From the NCBI RefSeq assembly GCF_900104925.1, contig NZ_LT629735.1, positions 1 to 64,000 on the forward strand: DNA of 64,000 nucleotides, read 5' to 3'. Position numbers and translations under genes: made by a program. The DNA comes from Opitutus sp. GAS368. Its GTDB lineage: Bacteria > Verrucomicrobiota > Verrucomicrobiia > Opitutales > Opitutaceae. This document shows positions 54,369 through 64,000 of the stretch, piece after piece. Numbering within the stretch: the first letter of the stretch is position 1; each line of letters opens with the position of its first letter. The notes beneath the pieces are model-generated. The model did not search any database, was not told where the DNA came from, and saw only the letters and a program-made list of their open reading frames with translations.

Positions 54369-55298
54369 ATGGCCACGACGAAAAAGACACCCGCGAAGAA
54401 GCCCGCCGCCAAGAAAGCCCCGGCCCCCAAACCGGCGAAGGCCCCGGCCAAACCGGTGGCGACCGCAAAGCCCACGGCAAAATCAGCGCCCAAGGCCGCC
54501 GCCCCCGTGGGCAAGCCCGCCCCGGCCGCCAAGGGCAAGGCCGTGTCCGCCGCCGACCTCAAGCGCCTGCTCCTCGAGCGCAAGGCCGCCCCCAAGGCCA
54601 TCGCCTTCAGCCTCGATGAGGTCCGCGAGATCGCGAAGAAGAACGAGAAGCAGGTCGAAAGCTCCGCCAAGAACGGCAAAAACGGCAAGCCCGGCGCCGC
54701 CACCAAGCCCACCTCGCTCACCACCGACCTGGCCAAGCCCCACAAGCCGCACCACGTGAAGACCGCCTCGCTGGCGGACATCCTCGGCTTCAACCCCGCC
54801 AGGGGCAAGAAGGCGCCGGCCGCGATGGTCGACGAGGCCGAGGTGCCCGAGAAATTCCGCCGTTACTACCGCCTGCTGCTCGAGCTGCGCCACCACGTGC
54901 TCGTCCAGCTGGGCGAACACACCGAGGAGACGCTGCTCAAGTCCGCCAAAGACGACTCGGGCGACCTCTCGGGCTACGGCCAGCACATGGCCGACGCCGG
55001 CACCGACACCTTTGACCGCGACTTCGCCCTGAGCCTCGTCTCCAACGAGCAGGAGGCCCTCTCCGAGATCGAGGCCGCCATCAAGCGCATCCACGCCGGC
55101 ACCTACGGCATCTGCGAGACGACCCAGAAGCCCATCGCCAAGGAGCGCCTGCTGGCCGTGCCCTTCACGCGCTACTCCACCGAGGCCAAGAAGGAAGTGG
55201 AGCGCCACTCCCATCGCTCCGTCGAGCGCGGCGGCCTGTTCGGCGACGGCGCCGAGGAGGAAGGCGGCAAGATCTCCGACGGCGGCGACGACGAATAA
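54369..55298 (+). CDS. DksA/TraR-like protein with histone-H1-like N-terminus
   Basis: The 309-residue protein has an N-terminal 1-85 region of repeated Lys-Ala-Pro (KKTPAKKPAAKKAPAPKPAK) like histone H1 tails. A linker and a DksA/TraR domain follow from about 155. The coiled-coil tip motif DTFDRDFAL (213-221) keeps both aspartates of DxxDxA. The C4 zinc-finger region reads GICETTQKPIAKERLLAVP; aligned with DksA, only Cys249 of the four cysteines is left (the others being Thr, Ser and Ala). It probably binds RNA polymerase and DNA. Lies between ileS and lspA, so it is expressed with them. Confidence 0.83.
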   Translation: MATTKKTPAKKPAAKKAPAPKPAKAPAKPVATAKPTAKSAPKAAAPVGKPAPAAKGKAVSAADLKRLLLERKAAPKAIAFSLDEVREIAKKNEKQVESSAKNGKNGKPGAATKPTSLTTDLAKPHKPHHVKTASLADILGFNPARGKKAPAAMVDEAEVPEKFRRYYRLLLELRHHVLVQLGEHTEETLLKSAKDDSGDLSGYGQHMADAGTDTFDRDFALSLVSNEQEALSEIEAAIKRIHAGTYGICETTQKPIAKERLLAVPFTRYSTEAKKEVERHSHRSVERGGLFGDGAEEEGGKISDGGDDE

Positions 55299-55335
55299 AG
55301 GCCGAAGCAAGAGTTAAGCATTAAGAATCCAGCCG

Positions 55336-55929
55336 ATGTCCGGTTTGCCTAAATCCGCGGAACCGGGAAAAGCCGTCGTCTCACCTTCCACGTCTGCGGG
55401 CGATGACCGTGTTTTCTTAAATCATCCTTCTCACTTCAGCCGTTTTTTCGCCTACCGTCGGCTCTGGCTGCTGGGGATCATTGTCTTTGCGCTGGACCAG
55501 CTGACGAAATACTGGATCAACGCCCGCCTGCCCTTCGGCAGCTACGGTCCCGGCGCCAGCGTCACGGTCTTCCCGAATTTCTTCTACCTGGTCCATGTCG
55601 GCAACACGGGCGCGGCCTGGAGCATGTTCGCCGGGGCCAGCCTGTGGCTCGCCCTCCTCGCCGCGGGCACGCTGGTGGCGATCTTCTTCTGGCGCCGGCC
55701 GCTCGGCCTCCGCTCGCCCTCCGCGCAGGCCGCCTTCGGGCTGCTCTGCGGCGGCATCGTGGGCAATCTGGTCGACCGGATCGTGCACCATCACGTCATC
55801 GACTTCCTCGACTTCCACTTCGGCAGCTATATCTACCCGACGTTCAACGTCGCGGACATCGGGATCTGCCTCGGTGTCTTCTGGTATGTGCTCTGGTCGC
55901 TGAAGCAGCCGGCCGTGCCAACCAGCTGA
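55336..55929 (+). CDS. lspA: Lipoprotein signal peptidase II
   Basis: The 197-residue membrane aspartyl protease cleaves the signal from prolipoproteins. Catalytic residues are Asp147 in GNLVDRIVHHHVIDFLDF and Asp174 in YPTFNVADIGIC. Four helices are present, and ALDQLTKYWI marks the start of the core. The first ~36 residues (rich in Ser and Pro) are an extra cytosolic stretch. It is third in the ileS-dksA-like-lspA operon. Its clients here include the tyrosine-rich lipoprotein at 44.5-45.3 kb. Confidence 0.94.
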   Translation: MSGLPKSAEPGKAVVSPSTSAGDDRVFLNHPSHFSRFFAYRRLWLLGIIVFALDQLTKYWINARLPFGSYGPGASVTVFPNFFYLVHVGNTGAAWSMFAGASLWLALLAAGTLVAIFFWRRPLGLRSPSAQAAFGLLCGGIVGNLVDRIVHHHVIDFLDFHFGSYIYPTFNVADIGICLGVFWYVLWSLKQPAVPTS

Positions 55930-55933
55930 TTTT

Positions 55934-55994
55934 CACCACAACGACACGACGGCACCACGCCGATGGATTCGTTGAGTCGTCGTGCCGTCGTGGT
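55934..55994. repeat. Inverted repeat in the lspA-yicC gap
   Basis: CACCACAACGACACGACGGC faces GTCGTCGTGCCGTCGTGGT, between two convergent genes. It could also terminate transcription from both sides. Confidence 0.65.
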
Positions 55995-55997
55995 TGA

Positions 55998-56867
55998 TTA
56001 TTCCACGTTCGCGACCTGCTCGCGGATGCGCTCGAGCTCGTTCTTGAACTCGATCACCCGCTGCGCGATCGCCAGATCATTGGCCTTGCTGCCGATGGTG
56101 TGGATCTCACGGCCGATCTCCTGCAGGATGAACTCCGCCTTGCGGCCGACCTCGCCGTCGCCCCGCAACAGCTCCTTGAGCTGGCCCAGGTGGTGGCGCA
56201 GCCGGGTGATCTCCTCGGTGATATCCGCCCGGTCGGCGAACAGCGCCACTTCCTTGAGCACGCGCTCGTCGTTCACGTCGAGCGCCAGGCCGGCCGTCCG
56301 CAGGCGCTGCAGCAGCTGCTCCTTGTAGACGCCCGTGATCTGCGGCGCCCGGTGGGCGATGGCCTCGACCGCCGCGTGCAGTTTTTCCAGCCGGCCGAGG
56401 AAATCGACCAGCAGGGCCTCGCCTTCCTTGGCCCGCATGGCGCCCAGCCCGCGCAGCGCCTGGCCGAGGGTCTTGAGCAGCAGGGCCGACGTCTCGTCGT
56501 CCGCCGGCAGCTTGGTGCCGCTGCGCTGGGCGCTGGCGATCGCCCAGAGGAGTTCGCCGGTCACCTCGAAATTGATGTGCTTGGCCCGGGCGAACTTCGT
56601 GAGCTGCGCGAGCGTGGCCGTCAGGGCATCCTGGTCCCACTCCGCCGCCGCAGCGCCCTGCCCCGCCACCTCGACCGCCACGTGCACCTTGCCGCGCTGG
56701 ACCTGCTTGCGCACGGCGTCGCCCACGGCGGACTCGAAGGCCTGCCACTCATCGGGCAGCGACAGCGACAGGTCGAGCCCGCGGCGGTTCACCGAGTTGA
56801 CCTGCACGGTCAGGGTTTGGGTGCCGAGGGTGGCGGTTGCCCGCCCATAGCCAGTCATCGAATTCAT
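55998..56867 (-). CDS. yicC: YicC family endoribonuclease
   Basis: The 289-residue protein opens MNSMTGYGRATATLGTQTLTVQV, the family signature, followed by QVNSVNRRGLDLSLSLPDEW. The C-terminal DUF1732 part (about 205-289) has EVALFADRADITEEITRLRH and GRKAEFILQEIGREIHTIGSKAND. YicC in E. coli is an endoribonuclease that helps decay small RNAs; that role is assumed here. It is downstream of a four-helix-bundle gene on the same strand. Confidence 0.95.
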   Translation of the reverse strand: MNSMTGYGRATATLGTQTLTVQVNSVNRRGLDLSLSLPDEWQAFESAVGDAVRKQVQRGKVHVAVEVAGQGAAAAEWDQDALTATLAQLTKFARAKHINFEVTGELLWAIASAQRSGTKLPADDETSALLLKTLGQALRGLGAMRAKEGEALLVDFLGRLEKLHAAVEAIAHRAPQITGVYKEQLLQRLRTAGLALDVNDERVLKEVALFADRADITEEITRLRHHLGQLKELLRGDGEVGRKAEFILQEIGREIHTIGSKANDLAIAQRVIEFKNELERIREQVANVE

Positions 56868-56878
56868 TGCCTAAAGTC

Positions 56879-56908
56879 CAAACGCCAAAGCGCCAAAGGC
56901 CAAACAAA
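56879..56908. repeat. Left pair of nested inverted repeats around the four-helix-bundle gene
   Basis: CAAACGCCAAA (56879-56889) and CCAAACAAA (56900-56908). Exact reverse complements occur at 57308-57318 and 57282-57290 on the other side of the gene. Confidence 0.75.
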
Positions 56909-56925
56909 TCCGCAGGAAATCGTGG

Positions 56926-57279
56926 TCATTCCAATTTCTTGATGATGCTGGTAAAAATCAACTTTAGCTCATGCGCTTCCTGGCGGAGAATCTTTCGCGC
57001 GGTGTCGATCTCCGGGTTGTCACCCACATTCACCAGACGCAGCCACAGTTGGCATTCCTTTGCCTCCTTGCGGCTAATACGAAATCGCATGACGCGGTCC
57101 TTGTTGCCGAGGGCTTCATTGACCTCGATGCAGTTGGCCGCCACCGAACCAGAGGCGCGCACCAGCTGCTTGACGTCCTCGATGTTCGCTATCGTGCGTG
57201 GCAGCTGGCGGACAAACTTTCGGACATTTTCCGCAAAAAGTGCCGTCCTCTCCTCAAGATCAACGGGCTTTTTTTCCAT
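56926..57279 (-). CDS. Four-helix-bundle protein (23S rRNA intervening-sequence family)
   Basis: The 117-residue all-helical protein belongs to the S23/Avd-like four-helix-bundle family. Motifs are FAENVRKFVRQLPRTIANIE, VRASGSVAANCIEVNEAL and MRFRISRKEAKECQLWL. Relatives are encoded within intervening sequences of 23S rRNA or in diversity-generating retroelements. GC here is about 53% by hand count against about two-thirds around it. Nested exact inverted repeats flank it. Role unknown; acquired or mobile origin is likely. It lies between trpB and yicC, same strand. Confidence 0.9.
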   Translation of the reverse strand: MEKKPVDLEERTALFAENVRKFVRQLPRTIANIEDVKQLVRASGSVAANCIEVNEALGNKDRVMRFRISRKEAKECQLWLRLVNVGDNPEIDTARKILRQEAHELKLIFTSIIKKLE

Positions 57280-57281
57280 GG

Positions 57282-57318
57282 TTTGTTTGGAGTCTGGCCC
57301 ATTGTGATTTGGCGTTTG
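57282..57318. repeat. Right pair of nested inverted repeats around the four-helix-bundle gene
   Basis: TTTGTTTGG (57282-57290) and TTTGGCGTTTG (57308-57318), exact reverse complements of the left pair. TTTGTTTGG starts two bases before the gene's start on the minus strand. Confidence 0.75.
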
Positions 57319-57324
57319 AGGCTG

Positions 57325-58557
<1,233 letters not shown>

Positions 58558-58602
58558 CGCCTCAATCGCTAGGCGCCATACCGCCAAATGCAACGCGTTT
58601 TC

Positions 58603-60042
58603 TCACGTCCGCTTGACCGTCAGCAGTGTGTAGTCATCCCGCAGGCCGACTGTGCCGGAAAACCGCTGCACGGCGGCGAGAATGGCGTCGTTGACCTCCC
58701 GGGCGGAGCCGGTGTGCCCGGCGCGCAGCGCATCGGCCAGCCGCGCCCCGCCGAATTCCTGCTCCTGCTCGTTCGGCGCTTCGGTGAGGCCGTCGGTGTA
58801 GAGCACCAGGGTCGAGCCGGGGGCGAACCCCAGCGTCCGGTCCTCGATGACCGAGTCAAACAGCTCGGGATCCACCAATCCGACCGGCATGCCCTCGGAG
58901 CCGACATACTCGCTCAGGTAGGAACCCGTGTGCGGATCCCGGCGCGAGAGCAGCGTCAGTTCATGGCCGGCCCGGGCCACCGTCACCTGGTTCTTGCCGG
59001 CGTCCACCACGGCATACGCCATCGTGATATACATGCCCTCGCGCATGTCACCGGCCAGCGACCGGTTCAGTTCCGCCAGCACGCGGGCCGGCGAGGTGTG
59101 CATCGGGGCGATCTGCCGCAGCGTCGTCCGGCAGATGGCCATGAGCAGCGAGGCCGAGACGCCCTTCCCCGACACGTCGGCCACCGCCACGCCGACCCGG
59201 TCAAAGCCGAGCTTGAAGACATCGTAGAGGTCGCCGCTGACCTTCTGGGCCGCGAGGTAGCGGGCATCGATGTCGAGCCCGGGCACCACCGGCATGGTCC
59301 GCGGCAGCAGCATCTGCTGCACGTCGCTGGCCAGCGCGAGGTCGAGGTCGAGCCGTTGCTTGTCCACCTGGAGCGCGAGGAAATCCGCATTGTGCACCGC
59401 GAGGCCGGCCTGCTCGGCGAGCGCCTCCACGAGCGAATAGTCCGTCTCGGTGAACGGCAGGCCGTCGGAGGCGTTGCAGACGCACAGCACGCCGATGAGC
59501 CGCTTCCGCACCGTGATGGGCGCGGCGATGACCGAGCGCACCACCAGGGCCTCGTCCTCGTGCTTCACGATGCGGGGGTCGGCCGCCGCCTGGGCGACGA
59601 GCTCGCCGCGGCCGGTGGCCGCCACGCGGCCGACCACACCCTCGCCTACGGGGAACGACTCCGATTTCAACACCTGCTCGATGAACTTGGCGCGCGAGCC
59701 GAGCTTCATCTTGTGCGTATCGGCGATGGGCCGGTGCGGGGGAAACAGGCCCTCCACCGCCGCGCCGCGCATCATGTCGTCGGCGTCTTTCTCAAAGATG
59801 CAGGCGCTCAGCGCCCCCGTGCTCAGGATCGCCGCGTGCACGATCCGCTGGAACAGTTCCTCGCGCGGCAGGCGCTCGCCCACGGCGTCCACCATGGTGT
59901 GCATGTAATCCAGCACGATCTGCCGCTCCTCCATCAGCACCTGCTTCTCCTCCTCCAGCCGGGCCGCCGCGTGCTGGGCCCGCCAGTAGAACGCGTAGAC
60001 CAGCAGCGCGCCGAGGAGACCGCCAAGGACGAAGGACATCAT
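58603..60042 (-). CDS. Membrane-anchored GAF-PP2C (SpoIIE-type) phosphatase
   Basis: The 479-residue protein has one N-terminal helix (4-20, FVLGGLLGALLVYAFYW), a coiled coil, a GAF domain (about 55-215), a signalling helix (DVQQMLLPRTMP near 247) and a SpoIIE/RsbU PP2C domain (about 245-478). Conserved metal motifs are SGDLYDVFKL, VGVAVADVSGKGVSASL and VLYTDGLTEAPN, with DDYTLL at the end. Such phosphatases dephosphorylate STAS anti-anti-sigma factors. A STAS gene lies 100 bases upstream on the same strand. GAF ligand unknown. Confidence 0.93.
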   Translation of the reverse strand: MMSFVLGGLLGALLVYAFYWRAQHAAARLEEEKQVLMEERQIVLDYMHTMVDAVGERLPREELFQRIVHAAILSTGALSACIFEKDADDMMRGAAVEGLFPPHRPIADTHKMKLGSRAKFIEQVLKSESFPVGEGVVGRVAATGRGELVAQAAADPRIVKHEDEALVVRSVIAAPITVRKRLIGVLCVCNASDGLPFTETDYSLVEALAEQAGLAVHNADFLALQVDKQRLDLDLALASDVQQMLLPRTMPVVPGLDIDARYLAAQKVSGDLYDVFKLGFDRVGVAVADVSGKGVSASLLMAICRTTLRQIAPMHTSPARVLAELNRSLAGDMREGMYITMAYAVVDAGKNQVTVARAGHELTLLSRRDPHTGSYLSEYVGSEGMPVGLVDPELFDSVIEDRTLGFAPGSTLVLYTDGLTEAPNEQEQEFGGARLADALRAGHTGSAREVNDAILAAVQRFSGTVGLRDDYTLLTVKRT

Positions 60043-60068
60043 GGCGAAAAATTGAAGGACCGGGTTTC

Positions 60069-60139
60069 AAGTAACAAGTGGCAAGATAAGTGACCGGGCC
60101 AGGCCCTTGTTACTTGATCCCTGTTGCTTGTTACTTCCC
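60069..60139. repeat. CAAGTAACAAG / CTTGTTACTTG repeats
   Basis: CAAGTAACAAG (60069-60079) faces CTTGTTACTTG (60107-60117), and TTGCTTGTTACTTCC follows. They fill the STAS-PP2C gap. Confidence 0.6.
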
Positions 60140-60142
60140 GCA

Positions 60143-60652
60143 TCAGCGGCTTTCCACCCGGTTGCGCAGGAAGGCCAGCACGTCCTGGAACTTGGCGGCG
60201 TTGGCGGCATCGGCGCTGACCAGGTTCTCGTGGGCCTCCAGCACGAGCCGGGCGTTCTCGATCTCACTCTTGGCCCGGGTGTCGAGGCCGGTGGTGCCGC
60301 CACGGAAATTCATCTGGAAGCTCCCCGCGTCCACCGTGGCCAGCCGGTGCAGCCCGAGATTGCGGATCAGCTCGAGGTTGCGCTCCCCCACCCGCACGAG
60401 GGTCAGCGTGCCCGGCGGCTGCTGGCGGCGGAGTTCCAGCGCCGCCCCGGCCAGCACGCCGAGGAAGGTGCTGTCCATGCTCGTGCAGTCCTTGAAGTCG
60501 ACCACGAAGCTCTTGTGCCCGTGCTTGAGCATCTCCGCGAAGAAATCCCGCAGTCCGCCGCTGTTGGCGAACGACGCCCGGCCGTCGATCCGCACCAGCA
60601 CCGGGTTGGCGTAGGCGTCGACGAGGAAGGTCGGTTTGGTCGGCTCGGACAT
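60143..60652 (-). CDS. STAS domain anti-sigma factor antagonist
   Basis: The 169-residue protein has a STAS domain (about 8-108) and an extra C-terminal helical part (110-169). In SpoIIAA the phosphorylated Ser is in the MDSSGLG motif; here the motif is MDSTFLG, so Thr62 (or Ser61) is the likely phosphorylation site. FVVDFKDCTSMDSTFLGVLA is the switch region. It would be phosphorylated by a HPK-like kinase (not in the window) and dephosphorylated by the neighbouring SpoIIE-type phosphatase. Confidence 0.9.
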   Translation of the reverse strand: MSEPTKPTFLVDAYANPVLVRIDGRASFANSGGLRDFFAEMLKHGHKSFVVDFKDCTSMDSTFLGVLAGAALELRRQQPPGTLTLVRVGERNLELIRNLGLHRLATVDAGSFQMNFRGGTTGLDTRAKSEIENARLVLEAHENLVSADAANAAKFQDVLAFLRNRVESR

Positions 60653-60657
60653 GGGAC

Positions 60658-60695
60658 AAAAGCAGGGGCGCGGCGGTATTCCACCGCCGCGTCCC
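60658..60695 (-). terminator. Probable Rho-independent terminator of acnA
   Basis: GGGGCGCGGCGG (60665-60676) pairs with CCGCCGCGTCCC (60684-60695) with one G-U pair; read on the minus strand, the hairpin is followed by CTGCTTTTG. It lies just after the acnA stop and before the STAS start. Confidence 0.55.
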
Positions 60696-60707
60696 GGGAC
60701 AAGTCAA

Positions 60708-63533
<2,826 letters not shown>

Positions 63534-63557
63534 GGTGGTGACTTTAGATGGGTGAAA

Positions 63558-63605
63558 CTGTAGCGGCGGCCTGTGACCGCCGTCCGGCGCTCATGGAGCG
63601 CCGCA
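63558..63605. repeat. Palindromic repeat, family E
   Basis: CTGTAGCGGCGGCCTGTGAC at 63558 faces CGGCGCTCATGGAGCGCCGC, a copy of the repeat at 51394. It lies between acnA and the peroxiredoxin gene, ten bases from the stop of the latter. Confidence 0.8.
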
Positions 63606-63614
63606 AGAAATGCG

Positions 63615-64000
63615 TTACTTGGCGAGCGCAGCCTTGACGGCGTTGAAGTTCGGCAGGTCCTTCGGCGTCGGCGTCTGTTCGGCGTATTTGATGACGCCGT
63701 CCCGGCCGATGACGAACGCCGCGCGCGCGGAGGTGTCGCCCACGCCGGCCAGGTTCGGGAACACGACGTCGTAGGCCTTGGTGACGGTCTTGTTGAGGTC
63801 GGAAAGCAGGGGCACGGTGATCTTGCTGCTTTTCGCCCAGGCTTCCTGGGCGAACGGGCTGTCGACGCTGATGCCGTAGACTTCCGCGCCCAGGCCGGTG
63901 TAGCCGCTCAGGCCGTTCGAGATGTCGCACATCTCCTGCGTGCAGGTGCCGGTGTAGGCCAGCGGGAAGAACAGCAGCACGGTCTGTTTCTTGCCGAAAT
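63615..64000 (-). CDS. Peroxiredoxin, 5' end beyond the window
   Basis: The visible ~128 residues form the C-terminal part of a thiol peroxidase. PLAYTGTCTQEMCD holds the peroxidatic Cys in the PxxxTxxC signature and a second Cys five residues later. AEVYGISVDSPFAQEAWAK, VPLLSDLNKTVTKAYDV and AAFVIGRDGVIKYAEQ are standard AhpC/TSA-type regions. It belongs to the AhpE/BCP-like group in which the resolving cysteine varies. It reduces hydroperoxides. The start lies past base 64000, so promoter and first ~25 residues are unknown. Confidence 0.9.
   Translation of the reverse strand, partial: FGKKQTVLLFFPLAYTGTCTQEMCDISNGLSGYTGLGAEVYGISVDSPFAQEAWAKSSKITVPLLSDLNKTVTKAYDVVFPNLAGVGDTSARAAFVIGRDGVIKYAEQTPTPKDLPNFNAVKAALAK

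Overview
The window is a GC-rich (roughly two thirds G+C), densely coded stretch of bacterial chromosome with 58 genes called: 56 complete and one cut at each end. No gap between genes exceeds 300 bases. There is no tRNA, rRNA, CRISPR array, integrase or transposase that I can support. Gene content fits a Gram-negative, respiring heterotroph: RND efflux pumps with periplasmic adaptors, many secreted hydrolases, oxygen-dependent protoheme genes, and a SpoIIE/STAS module. Together with dense families of palindromic intergenic repeats, this suggests Verrucomicrobiota, most likely Opitutaceae-like. That placement is inference from gene style; no 16S gene is present.

Layout. 1-5.98 kb: end of an RND permease, its adaptor, a perfect hairpin, and a convergent secreted prolyl oligopeptidase. 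6-10.4 kb: a membrane/spermidine-synthase fusion, an SGNH hydrolase, an HD hydrolase and a GNAT acetyltransferase. 10.6-15.4 kb: a second RND permease-adaptor pair and a small membrane protein. 15.6-23 kb: a DUF2157/GDYXXLXY pair, a DoxX-like protein, dGTPase and an S9 peptidase. 23.3-24.5 kb: two alkylation-repair genes. 24.6-28.4 kb: threonine dehydrogenase (tdh) and its partner kbl, separated by a divergent satD/membrane-protein operon with three matching operators. 28.5-32.7 kb: cytidine deaminase, a hydrolase, hisS, an HU-type protein, ubiE/menG and an ErpA-like carrier. 32.8-37 kb: a Ser/Thr kinase joined to rpoN, a lone receiver and a ten-repeat ankyrin-like protein. 37-47.7 kb: enolase, rRNA methyltransferase, prfC, a cyclic-nucleotide-binding protein, esterase, amidohydrolase, a metal-exporter-like protein and several unknowns. 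47.9-51.4 kb: hemF-hemE-hemY. 51.5-55.9 kb: ileS, a DksA-like protein, lspA. 56-64 kb: yicC, a four-helix-bundle gene between inverted repeats, trpB, a SpoIIE phosphatase, a STAS protein, aconitase and a truncated peroxiredoxin.

The most distinctive features are: (i) at least five families of long palindromic repeats that repeatedly supply the stop codon of the gene before them (kbl, ubiE, hemY) or end just before the next start codon (cdd, the AlkA-like gene); (ii) the triple TAACC-N5-GGTTA operator between satD and kbl; (iii) a low-GC four-helix-bundle gene bracketed by nested exact inverted repeats, like a free-standing rRNA intervening sequence; (iv) a tandem pair of identical-geometry hairpins inserted in frame in the rRNA methyltransferase gene; (v) a DksA-like protein with a histone-H1-like tail and only one of four zinc cysteines; (vi) a kinase-rpoN operon; and (vii) a low-GC patch inside hisS.

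Shine-Dalgarno sequences are weak or absent before many genes, so several starts rest on signal peptides, overlaps or family length. GC figures are hand counts over short stretches.
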